Source: Verrucomicrobiales bacterium (GTDB lineage: Bacteria; Verrucomicrobiota; Verrucomicrobiia; Limisphaerales; JAYPXF01). Taken from it: DNA of 40,626 bases. Both the position numbers and the translations under genes were made by a program. Where the stretch lies: contig PBAL01000021.1 in the NCBI GenBank assembly GCA_002715965.1, positions 49,880 to 90,505 on the forward strand, read 5' to 3'. Below, piece by piece: positions 16,227-23,682 of this stretch. The notes beneath the pieces were generated by a model, which did no database searches, was not told the origin of the DNA, and saw only the letters and a list, made by a program, of their open reading frames with translations. The number at the start of each line of letters is the position of its first letter. Position 1 is the first letter of the stretch.

Positions 16227-16676
16227 TCAGGCCGGACCAAAGATCCCGCCCCCGTGGTTTTTGAATTTTTTGTTGGTGTAGAGCATCGTGCGCGTGGAGT
16301 TCGTCGGATTGTTGGTTGCGTACTTGTATCCAATCTTCTGAACTGCAGCGATGATGTCCTTTACCTTCAACGGCTTGTTGGCCGTCACTTTCAACACCGC
16401 ATCCGGGAGGGAGATCCCACCGCGCGGCTTGCGGCCTGCTTTGCCAGCACCCTTTTTCTTGGCTGCCTTTTTGGCGGCCGTGGGCGCAGAGGCTTTGCGG
16501 GCGGCTTTCTTCCTGCCCGGCGGCCGACCGCGCCTTTTGGCACGAGCCACCGGTGCTGGCGCAGACGTTCCCCCCAACGCCCCATCTATTTCTGCTAACC
16601 GAGCCTCCAATATGGCTTTCTCGTTCAGCAACGCATCCCTGAGGGACACGAATTGTTGCACATCTTTGCTAGGCAT
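16227..16676 (-). CDS. Basic AT-hook protein with winged-helix-like C-terminus (nucleoid-associated candidate)
   Basis: A 149-residue protein in three parts. Residues 1-36 form a likely coiled coil (FVSLRDALLNEKAILEARLA). Residues about 44-85 are a Lys/Arg/Ala-rich linker like a histone H1 tail, with an AT-hook core (RRGRPPGRKKAARK). Residues about 86-149 resemble a small winged helix of the HARE-HTH type (SLPDAVLKVTANKPLKVKDI, then NSTRTMLYTNKKF). The ATG at 16676 is preferred because the eleven residues added by the 16709 start are unlike the rest. It probably binds AT-rich DNA as a nucleoid protein or broad regulator. It is monocistronic with two hairpins downstream. The winged-helix assignment is by resemblance only. 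Confidence 0.8.
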   Translation of the reverse strand: MPSKDVQQFVSLRDALLNEKAILEARLAEIDGALGGTSAPAPVARAKRRGRPPGRKKAARKASAPTAAKKAAKKKGAGKAGRKPRGGISLPDAVLKVTANKPLKVKDIIAAVQKIGYKYATNNPTNSTRTMLYTNKKFKNHGGGIFGPA

Positions 16677-16865
16677 AAACGCGAGGAGCCTATAGCAGCG
16701 CCTTGCCATGACAATGATTTATTGGTGAATACTCCGGTTTGGCTTGTAGGAAGAATTCGCAACTTCGGCGTGAACCATATTGTGCGAAACTTGTATTCTA
16801 TTCAGTGAATTGAGTGAATATCCAGCCCAACCCTTCACGTCGAACGTACACAACAGCTTCAAGCC

Positions 16866-17669
16866 ATGAAGAAAACGACCCTCCTCCTCTCCGTTTTTGC
16901 CCTTTCCTTCCCTGCCAGCGCACAGGTCTTTTCCCGAGATTCGTTAGGTGGCGCTGCTCTCGGAGGTCTCATTGGAGGCATCGTCGGGCACAATAGCGGC
17001 CGCAAAACCGCTGAGGGCATCGGTATCGGTGCGGGCACCGGATTGCTGCTTGGCGCGTTGCGCAATGAGCATCGCAATCGCGGCAGTTACGACGCCTATA
17101 TCCCCTCGCGTCGCCGATCCGTTTACGCCAGCGGTGGCCGCGTCGAAACCCGTCCCAATTACGCGATTACCGGAGCGGCTCTGGGGGGACTGGCCGGGGG
17201 AGTCATTGGTCACAACAACGGACGTAAGACCGCCGAAGGCGCAGCAATTGGTGCAGCATCCGGTTTGCTCCTCGGGGGACTTGCTGAAGGTGCAGCCCGC
17301 AGATCCGAACGGCGCCATTACTTTGCGCAACAGGCACAGCCGACGATGAACTCGTCTTTCTACACCACGCGTCCCGCCGTTCAATATATTGCCCAACCGG
17401 TTGTCACACAGCCCGTCGTTACTCGCACGGTGACTCCAACGGCCGTGGTGACCGCCAGCCAGACACCCACAGCCGGATCCACGATTTACCGGCGCACACC
17501 GGGTTCCAGCCTTATGCCAACTGCCGCAACCGGACTGAGGCAAATGCGAACACAACGCACGGGCAGCACGCGTTCACAACAGCCGATCAACGCGCAGACG
17601 GTCATCATCAACAATTACTACGGATCATCCCAGAACCTTGGCAGCGCGAACAAGATGTTTGGGCGATAA
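16866..17669 (+). CDS. Exported glycine-zipper protein with internal duplication
   Basis: A 267-residue exported protein with a standard signal peptide (MKKTTLLLSVFALSFPASAQ). Two glycine-zipper blocks follow, residues 26-67 and 100-141, each built as GAALGGLIGGIVGH-NGRKTAEG-GLLLG; they are near copies, so a 42-residue unit was duplicated. Glycine zippers of this kind insert into or span the outer membrane in SlyB/YMGG-type proteins. The C-terminal half is low-complexity, rich in Thr/Val/Gln, and ends with TVIINNYYGSSQN. It stands 45 bases before the LpoB-like gene and is likely the first gene of the envelope run. The function of the tail is unknown. Confidence 0.88.
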   Translation: MKKTTLLLSVFALSFPASAQVFSRDSLGGAALGGLIGGIVGHNSGRKTAEGIGIGAGTGLLLGALRNEHRNRGSYDAYIPSRRRSVYASGGRVETRPNYAITGAALGGLAGGVIGHNNGRKTAEGAAIGAASGLLLGGLAEGAARRSERRHYFAQQAQPTMNSSFYTTRPAVQYIAQPVVTQPVVTRTVTPTAVVTASQTPTAGSTIYRRTPGSSLMPTAATGLRQMRTQRTGSTRSQQPINAQTVIINNYYGSSQNLGSANKMFGR

Positions 17670-17714
17670 AAGGGTGGCGTGCCAAGGGAGGACGTTTAAT
17701 CTCAAAACCAGTTT

Positions 17715-18344
17715 ATGAACATGCAAATGAATAGTTGGAGTGTAGCTTTGTCCCTCGTTCTCATCGGCATTGGCACGGGTTGCCAGACCGGCGTGAGGAA
17801 CCCATCCGGCGTCGGCGTTACCGTATTGCAGCCCGACGAACAGGGATTTGTCGCGGGCACGGGCATCGAATCGCAGGACCTCGTGCGCGTGGCAAACAAG
17901 ATGTCGCGCGGCATCCTGGGTGTGCCCGAAATCAACGGCGTTCAGGGAGTGCCCCGAGTGGTGTTGGATCCGGTCATCAACGAGACCCGCTTTCCGATCA
18001 ACAAGGACATCTTCCTGACCCGCATCCGGGTGGCGCTCAATTCACAGGCAGCGGGCAAGGTGCGCTTCCTTGCCCGCTCACGCATGCAGGCTTTGGAACG
18101 TGAACGTGAGATGAAACGTAAAGGACAAGTCACCAGTTCCACCGATCCGAACGCCAATGCATTCAAGGGCGCAGACTTCTTCCTCACCGGAAAACTGCAA
18201 AGCCTCACCACGAGCACGCAACGCGGTAAGAGCGACTATATCTTATATTCCTTCCAACTCATCGACGCGAACACCTCCGACATTGTCTGGGAAGACTTCG
18301 ATGAAATAAAAAAACAGGGCGTGGTTGACGCCGTGTACCGCTGA
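17715..18344 (+). CDS. LpoB-like lipoprotein (penicillin-binding protein activator family)
   Basis: A 209-residue lipoprotein with lipobox GIGTGC; the mature protein starts at that Cys. The body matches the LpoB family: LVRVANKMSRGIL, PRVVLDPVINETRFPINKD and FLTRIRVALNSQ, then GADFFLTGKLQS and YSFQLIDANTSDIVWED. In Enterobacteria LpoB is an outer-membrane lipoprotein that reaches through the peptidoglycan to activate the synthase PBP1b; here the same role is inferred. ATG codons at 17715, 17721 and 17727 are all possible starts and none has a well-placed Shine-Dalgarno sequence. The order LpoB-COG3014-YcfL that follows repeats a neighbourhood known from gammaproteobacteria. Confidence 0.85.
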   Translation: MNMQMNSWSVALSLVLIGIGTGCQTGVRNPSGVGVTVLQPDEQGFVAGTGIESQDLVRVANKMSRGILGVPEINGVQGVPRVVLDPVINETRFPINKDIFLTRIRVALNSQAAGKVRFLARSRMQALEREREMKRKGQVTSSTDPNANAFKGADFFLTGKLQSLTTSTQRGKSDYILYSFQLIDANTSDIVWEDFDEIKKQGVVDAVYR

Positions 18345-18406
18345 CTACAGCCGGATCGGCGCGAGCCCTTCGAAAGAACTTCACCCTGACACAGCCCGGT
18401 GTAGCC

Positions 18407-19570
18407 GTGAACCAGCTCAATACTCTCTGCCTCGCCGGATTGAGCGCCATGCTCGCCGGATGCGTGGGTGTTCGTTACGAGCCCTTCGAAACCACGGGTG
18501 ACGCAGTGCAGGATGGCATTCGGCTCGCCGCGCGTGCGCCACAAAAGGACCGGGTCATGTGGAACTACCGAACGGCCGCGGTCGCATTGCGGTCCGCACG
18601 CTTCGAAGATGCCAAGCGATTGCTCGATGATTGCATCGGCACGATCGAGGGGATTTACGGCCCGGACAAAATGGCCAAATCGGCCCGGACTTACGTGGGC
18701 AAAGAATCCTCCAAGACCTTCATCGGCGAGCCTTATGAACGGGTGATGGCGTACTTCTATCGCGGTATTCTCTATTGGATGGATGGGGAACCGGATAATG
18801 CCCGCGCGTGTTTCCGAAGCGCACAAGTGCACGATGCGGATGCTGAGGACAACAGCTACGCCTCGGACTATGTCCTGTTGGATTACCTCGATGGCTACGC
18901 TTCGGCGAAACTTTCTACCGACGGCTCGGACGCCCTGAAGCGCGCCCGAGCGAACACCGCGCAAGGCCCGCTTCCGGATTACGACAAGAGTGCAAACGTT
19001 CTTGTGTTTGTAGAATACGGAAACGGACCGATCAAAGTTGCTGCGGGGCAATATCGCCAGAAGCTGCGCTTCCGCGAAGGCCACTCCCCAAATCAATCTG
19101 CCGCGATCTCGATCGCCTCCAAGACCGCGCAGGCCGAGCCACTTGACGACCTCTACTACCAGGCTACCACCCGTGGCGCGCGAGTGATCGATCATATCCT
19201 GGCGGGCCAGGCAAAGTTTCGCAGATCCACGGACAAGGTAGGAAATGCGGCCATCATCACTGGTGCCATTCTCGCCAATCAACAGGGAAGGAAAAGCAGT
19301 GCCGATGAAATTGGCGCTGGGCTGCTCCTTTTCGGCCTCGCTTCCAAACTCATTTCGAGCGCCACCAACCCACGCGCCGACACGAGAGCATGGGACAACC
19401 TGCCCCGCTATCTCAGTTTCGCGGCGTTTCGCGTGCCGCCGGGAGAACACGAACTGACCGCGGAATTCAAAGATGGCGCCGGGCAAATCCGGAGAAAGAA
19501 AACACTGAGCATTTCACTGCCGGCTGCGTCCAAGGATGTGGTCGTGTTCGTCAGCGACAAAATGAACTAA
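18407..19570 (+). CDS. COG3014-like lipoprotein with TPR-like region
   Basis: A 387-residue lipoprotein starting at a GTG (18407), with lipobox SAMLAGC and the lipidated Cys at 19. Residues about 53-130 look like tetratricopeptide-type helices (WNYRTAAVALRSARFEDAKRLLDD, then YERVMAYFYRGILYWMDGEPDNARACFRSA). The middle is a glycine- and alanine-rich stretch with GNAAIITGAILANQQGRK; the end is beta-rich (FRVPPGEHELTAEFKDGAG). It resembles the uncharacterised COG3014 lipoproteins found beside LpoB and YcfL in gammaproteobacteria. It lies 62 bases after the LpoB-like gene. A scaffold role in an envelope complex is inferred. Confidence 0.8.
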   Translation: MNQLNTLCLAGLSAMLAGCVGVRYEPFETTGDAVQDGIRLAARAPQKDRVMWNYRTAAVALRSARFEDAKRLLDDCIGTIEGIYGPDKMAKSARTYVGKESSKTFIGEPYERVMAYFYRGILYWMDGEPDNARACFRSAQVHDADAEDNSYASDYVLLDYLDGYASAKLSTDGSDALKRARANTAQGPLPDYDKSANVLVFVEYGNGPIKVAAGQYRQKLRFREGHSPNQSAAISIASKTAQAEPLDDLYYQATTRGARVIDHILAGQAKFRRSTDKVGNAAIITGAILANQQGRKSSADEIGAGLLLFGLASKLISSATNPRADTRAWDNLPRYLSFAAFRVPPGEHELTAEFKDGAGQIRRKKTLSISLPAASKDVVVFVSDKMN

Positions 19571-19583
19571 CCAGAAAGGAACG

Positions 19584-19994
19584 ATGAAAAAGCTGTTCAC
19601 CCTCACCGCCCTCGCGGCTTCACTCGGCCTGAGCGCCTGCCAGCATGGTGGCGCCTACAAGCCAAAGAACACCGCCGTTTACAATCTCGAGGATTCCGAA
19701 CCCGTCGTCCTGATGGATCGATTTGTTCAGCGTTCCGTCACCGCCCCCGGCGTAAAGCAGATGACCCTCAAGGACGGGCGCATGCGCGTCATCGCAAACA
19801 TCCGCAATCGCGAATCCCGGCGGATTCAGGTCCAAGTCAGCTGCGTGTTCAAGGATGAGGACGGCTTTCCCACCGGAGAACCATCAAACTGGCGCGACCT
19901 CATCCTGACCGAGGGCGCACAGGAAGGAATCGAATTCTATTCACTCAATGATAAAGCTCGGAAGTTTACGGTCCGGATTCGTCAGGCACATTGA
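19584..19994 (+). CDS. YcfL/DUF1425 family lipoprotein
   Basis: A 136-residue lipoprotein with lipobox LGLSAC (Cys 19). The mature part is one small beta-sandwich-like domain: RMRVIANIRNRESRRIQVQVSC, then FKDEDGFPTGEPSNWRDLIL and a final GIEFYSLNDKARKFTVRIR. This pattern matches YcfL (DUF1425), a lipoprotein of unknown role encoded next to lpoB in E. coli. The spacing of 13 bases from the COG3014-like gene and AGAAAGGA before the ATG show operon membership and good translation. Confidence 0.85.
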   Translation: MKKLFTLTALAASLGLSACQHGGAYKPKNTAVYNLEDSEPVVLMDRFVQRSVTAPGVKQMTLKDGRMRVIANIRNRESRRIQVQVSCVFKDEDGFPTGEPSNWRDLILTEGAQEGIEFYSLNDKARKFTVRIRQAH

Positions 19995-20007
19995 CCAAAG
20001 GCAGAAC

Positions 20008-20997
20008 ATGAAACCCATTCTCATTTGCAGTTTCGCACTCGCACTCTCGCTTGCCGCCTGCTCCACGGCACCAACCAAAGAGCAACGGGATGCACCTCCA
20101 AACGTGATCATCACCTCCCAGCAATACACACCGCCACCGGCGGGGCAGACGGGACGGGACTTCACCCAGAAACCAATCAACACGGCGCAGATGATCATCA
20201 CGCCCGAAGACGCGCTCGCAGTGGTGGAAAAGTTCAAGAAAACCTATGCCGGCTTGGGCAGACCCCGCATGCTCATTCATGTGAACCGCGCGCTGGTCGA
20301 CGAACAATCCGGGCTGATTCTGAATTCATTCAGCCAGACCAGAAACACGGACAAAACCACCGTCGATTCCACCATCCAAGCGCAGCCCAATCAACAGGGC
20401 AAAACCACCATCAACGTGACCGCTGGCGGTAACGTGGATCTCGGTGGACAAAACGCACAGCAGTTTCCTCCCGGTCCAGGTACCGTCACCGCGACGCGTG
20501 AAAGCAGCGCGCAACAGACGGATTATGTCAATCATCCGAAGGTGACCAAGACCCTCGCCGATCAGCAGACCATTCGTGATGTAGAGCGCCTCTTCGGCCG
20601 CCCATTGCGCATGGGTGGAGTTCACCTTGCCGACCAGGCCATCGCAACTCAGTTGCTTGCAAGCCGTTCTCTCGCCGCGATCCTGAAGGACACCAACACC
20701 GAAGCTGCCCGCAAGGACCGGCAAGCGCTGAAGAAAATCGCGGACGTCGCGCTCGAAGTTCTGATCTCAAGCCGTCAGGTCACCGTGCCCGGGGTGTCGG
20801 GCAACACGGTCTACACAGTTCCCGACATACAGGCCACCGCCATTCAGTTGCGAGATGGGCGCATCATCGGGCAGGCCGCAGCCGCGGACATCTACGGTCG
20901 CGACCGCGACGTCGGACGCTACACGCAGTTCGATATCAACCAGATCACGGAAGCGGTGGCCATCGCGTTGATGGAAGACATCACGCACGGGAGTTAA
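20008..20997 (+). CDS. Lipoprotein of unknown function at the end of the LpoB run
   Basis: A 329-residue lipoprotein with lipobox LSLAAC (Cys 18). I chose the ATG at 20008, 13 bases after the previous stop, since it starts exactly at the signal peptide. I do not recognise the family. Visible parts are a Pro-rich linker (YTPPPAGQTG), a long alpha/beta region starting ALAVVEKFKKTYAGLG, a Gln/Asn/Thr-rich insert of about 60 residues (near 118-175), and a C-terminal domain with ALEVLISSRQVTVPGVSG and DINQITEAVAIALMED. The last part recalls the fold of LpoB/CsgG-type proteins, but this is only an impression. It is the last gene of the run. Confidence 0.75.
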   Translation: MKPILICSFALALSLAACSTAPTKEQRDAPPNVIITSQQYTPPPAGQTGRDFTQKPINTAQMIITPEDALAVVEKFKKTYAGLGRPRMLIHVNRALVDEQSGLILNSFSQTRNTDKTTVDSTIQAQPNQQGKTTINVTAGGNVDLGGQNAQQFPPGPGTVTATRESSAQQTDYVNHPKVTKTLADQQTIRDVERLFGRPLRMGGVHLADQAIATQLLASRSLAAILKDTNTEAARKDRQALKKIADVALEVLISSRQVTVPGVSGNTVYTVPDIQATAIQLRDGRIIGQAAAADIYGRDRDVGRYTQFDINQITEAVAIALMEDITHGS

Positions 20998-21021
20998 CCC
21001 AAAGCGATTCTCCGTTACAGG

Positions 21022-21055
21022 TGCCGGCTGAGGATGACGTCCCGTCCGGCATTTC
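21022..21055 (+). terminator. Weak terminator candidate after the lipoprotein run
   Basis: TGCCGG (21022-21027) can pair with CCGGCA (21046-21051), followed by TTTCC. The stem is short and the loop long, so this is a weak call, but it lies in the 87-base gap between convergent genes. Confidence 0.35.
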
Positions 21056-21084
21056 CATGCCGCCGCCGAGTGTGGTAATCTAAT

Positions 21085-22119
21085 CTACTCGCTTGCGTTG
21101 GAAGCGTCTTCGCCGGGATCAGCATCCTCAGTCAGCTTGGCCTTCGACCAGATCTGCAAATAGGCGTCGTTCGTTCCGATGATGGGCGTTTCCTGGCCAA
21201 GGAACATCTGGTTGATGCCCTGCTTCAATGAATTCAAGCCATTGGTGCTGAACTCAAGGTAGAGACCTTCGGGCACCTCATTGAATTTCCAATGGTCGGC
21301 ATCTTGTTCACCGTCGTAGAACAAAACGAGTTGCTGGAGGATCTTCCCCGGGAGCCCCTCAAGCTCGGGTACCGCCACGCCCTCCTCCTCGATAAGAGTG
21401 TTGATCGACTTGATGCTCGGCACATTATGAGATTCAAGGTAGCTCAGGTATGCCAACAGATTGACGCAGGCAGTCGCATCTGCCGCAAAGTTGTAATAAC
21501 CCTTCTCCTCAGAATCTGGGTAGTGCCACACCGTGACGTATCCACGAATCGGAAAGTCCGCCGAGGAAACCTTCACTTCGCAGGCAGCCCCGCTGAGCCC
21601 TTCGGCAACCCCGAACTGTTGCGCCCACTTCACAAACGACACCTCTGGACCACGATTGAGCCGTGTCAGCACCTGTTTCATGGGACGGCAGATCGATCCG
21701 TCGGGAAGCTCCAGCTGCAAATTGACGTGGATCATCGGATCTTCGGACTCACCCACCCATTCACCGCCGACGGATTGCCGGATAACCTCACCCAAATACG
21801 CACCCATCGTGAAGCTGCGCCCGGAAAGGTCCTCCGCAAAAAAATCCCGGTAGCCAGGCGTCTCGCTGTTCACCTTCTCCGCAAAGCAACGGTCCATCTC
21901 AGCCAGGCTCTCAAGGGAAAAATCCGTATGGTACCCCGCTTCCTGCATGGCTTCGGCCGCGAGTTCGGCAGACCCGGTGATGTCCGGGTGGGAATACTCC
22001 TCGTCCAATGCAAAGCCCGATTCACCCAACTCTTGAATCTCGCCCGCTTCCGAGTATACAGAACTACGATCCCAGATGATGTGATCCAGCGCGTATGACG
22101 AGGAATGTTCCCGGCTCAT
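21085..22119 (-). CDS. Protein of unknown function, cytoplasmic, 344 residues
   Basis: I do not recognise this protein. It is acidic, has no signal peptide or membrane segment, and looks like a globular two-part protein. The first 130 residues contain ELAAEAMQEAGYHTDFSLES and RSFTMGAYLGEVIRQSVGGEW, a layout seen in some hypothetical proteins of plant-pathogen and soil bacteria. The middle has WHYPDSEEKGYYNFAADATACVNLL; the end has FNEVPEGLYLEFSTNGLNSL. The ATG at 22119 is chosen over a TTG at 22170. It is divergent from the enolase-superfamily gene with 154 bases between starts, so shared control is likely. The convergent lipoprotein run is on the other side. Confidence 0.75.
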   Translation of the reverse strand: MSREHSSSYALDHIIWDRSSVYSEAGEIQELGESGFALDEEYSHPDITGSAELAAEAMQEAGYHTDFSLESLAEMDRCFAEKVNSETPGYRDFFAEDLSGRSFTMGAYLGEVIRQSVGGEWVGESEDPMIHVNLQLELPDGSICRPMKQVLTRLNRGPEVSFVKWAQQFGVAEGLSGAACEVKVSSADFPIRGYVTVWHYPDSEEKGYYNFAADATACVNLLAYLSYLESHNVPSIKSINTLIEEEGVAVPELEGLPGKILQQLVLFYDGEQDADHWKFNEVPEGLYLEFSTNGLNSLKQGINQMFLGQETPIIGTNDAYLQIWSKAKLTEDADPGEDASNASE

Positions 22120-22273
22120 GATTGGCTGTCCGACCTTGGGGAGCGTAGGATACCCGTCCGGCCGATGCAACCGCCGATCAAGGACGGCTGATCAGATATC
22201 GAAGCTGGCCAAACCGGCTTTTGACTTGGAGCCTAATCCAAATTCGCAGACTCTTTGCCCAGCTTTTCTCATT

Positions 22274-23677
22274 ATGAATTCAACTGATATCCGCTGCGTT
22301 GGAGCGACCTTGCACTTCCTCCCTGTTCACACCCGAGTGCCGCTGAAGTTCGGCAAGGAAACCGTCAGCTACGTCACCTGCGCCCGTGTCTGCGTCACCG
22401 TTGAGAACACCGCAGGCGAGCGGGAGATCGGTTGGGGAGAAACGCCTCTCAGCGTGACCTGGGCTTGGCCGAGCACGATGGGCTACGAGTCCCGGCACGG
22501 GGTCATGAAGAACTTCTGCGTCCGGCTCGCCAAGGAATGGTCCTCCTTCGACAGCCAGGGCCATCCGATCGAAATCGGGCAGGACTTCATCACGCACGCA
22601 TTGCCCCGGCTGCTCAAGGAAACAAACACCAATCGCACCGGGATGGAGCCGCTCCCCTATCTGGCAGCGTTGATCTGCGCCTCACTGTTTGATATCGCCA
22701 TCCACGACGCCTACGGTCGCATGCTCAAGCGGCCCATTTACTCCACCTATACCAGCGAGTTCATGTCCCGCTCACTCAGCGATTTTCTGGAATCGGACGC
22801 CGATGGCATTGACTTTGAAGGCCGGTATCCGAGTGATTTCATTCAAACCCGGCTTGAAGAAAAACAACTACGCGCGTGGCATCTGGTTGGTGGCGTCGAC
22901 AAACTCGATCGCGAAGAACTCACCGGCGACGATCCAGCCGATGGCTATCCGGTCATCCTGCCGGACTGGATCAACGTTGACGGATTGAAGTGCCTGAAGA
23001 TCAAACTCCGGGGCAATGACTCGGATTGGGACTATGCGCGCATCGTCAAGATCGGCGAAATTGCGATCGCCGAGGATGTTGAATGGCTGACCGCAGACTT
23101 CAACTGCACGGTTACCAATCCTTCCTACGTGAACGACATTCTCGACCGGCTCTGTCTCGAACATCCCCGCGTCTATGGAATGATGCTCTACGTCGAGCAA
23201 CCGTTTCCCTACGAGCTGGAAAAGAACAAGATCGATGTCCACAGCGTTTCTGCGCGCAAACCCCTGTTCCTCGATGAAAGCGCCCACGACTGGCAACACA
23301 TCCGACTGGGACGCCAACTCGGCTGGACGGGAGTCGCTCTGAAGACATGCAAGACTCAAACCGGTGCGATCCTCTCAGCCTGCTGGGCCAAAGCACACGG
23401 CATGACCCTCATGGTGCAGGACCTCACGAATCCCATGCTCGCACAGGTCCCGCACGTCCAACTGGCCGGCCACGTCGGAACGATCATGGGCGTGGAAACC
23501 AATGCCATGCAGTTCTATCCGGCCGCCTCAGAACCGGAGATGGAAGTACATCCAGGAATTCATCAGCGACGATCCGGCTGCGTGGATCTTTCAACCCTGA
23601 CCGGCCACGGATTCAGCTATTTCGAAGACCAGGTGAATCGCGAACTTCCCGATCCGGAAGCCAACTACACTTCGTGA
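22274..23677 (+). CDS. Enolase superfamily enzyme (mandelate racemase/muconate lactonizing type)
   Basis: A 467-residue member of the enolase superfamily, longer than the usual 350-400. These enzymes abstract a proton next to a carboxylate using Lys residues and a Mg2+ ion. In the barrel I can place the KxK pair in CLKIKLRG, metal ligands in LTADFNCT, LYVEQPFP and LFLDESAHD, and the opposite Lys in GVALKTCKTQ. The N-terminal capping domain holds GWGETPLSVTWAW. An insert between cap and barrel (about 165-235, including RYPSDFIQTRLEEKQLRAWH) accounts for the extra length. Reaction may be a racemisation, epimerisation or acid-sugar dehydration. ATG 22274 was chosen because the upstream codons are unlike the family. 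Confidence 0.85.
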   Translation: MNSTDIRCVGATLHFLPVHTRVPLKFGKETVSYVTCARVCVTVENTAGEREIGWGETPLSVTWAWPSTMGYESRHGVMKNFCVRLAKEWSSFDSQGHPIEIGQDFITHALPRLLKETNTNRTGMEPLPYLAALICASLFDIAIHDAYGRMLKRPIYSTYTSEFMSRSLSDFLESDADGIDFEGRYPSDFIQTRLEEKQLRAWHLVGGVDKLDREELTGDDPADGYPVILPDWINVDGLKCLKIKLRGNDSDWDYARIVKIGEIAIAEDVEWLTADFNCTVTNPSYVNDILDRLCLEHPRVYGMMLYVEQPFPYELEKNKIDVHSVSARKPLFLDESAHDWQHIRLGRQLGWTGVALKTCKTQTGAILSACWAKAHGMTLMVQDLTNPMLAQVPHVQLAGHVGTIMGVETNAMQFYPAASEPEMEVHPGIHQRRSGCVDLSTLTGHGFSYFEDQVNRELPDPEANYTS

Positions 23678-23682
23678 CGCCG

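Noticed and set aside
16710..16865. Promoter for the glycine-zipper gene
   Set aside because: Several AT-rich hexamers are present, but no pair with 16-18-base spacing convincing enough to report.
18236..19486. 416-codon minus-strand frame
   Set aside because: Antisense to the COG3014-like lipoprotein, which has a lipobox, good spacing and operon context.
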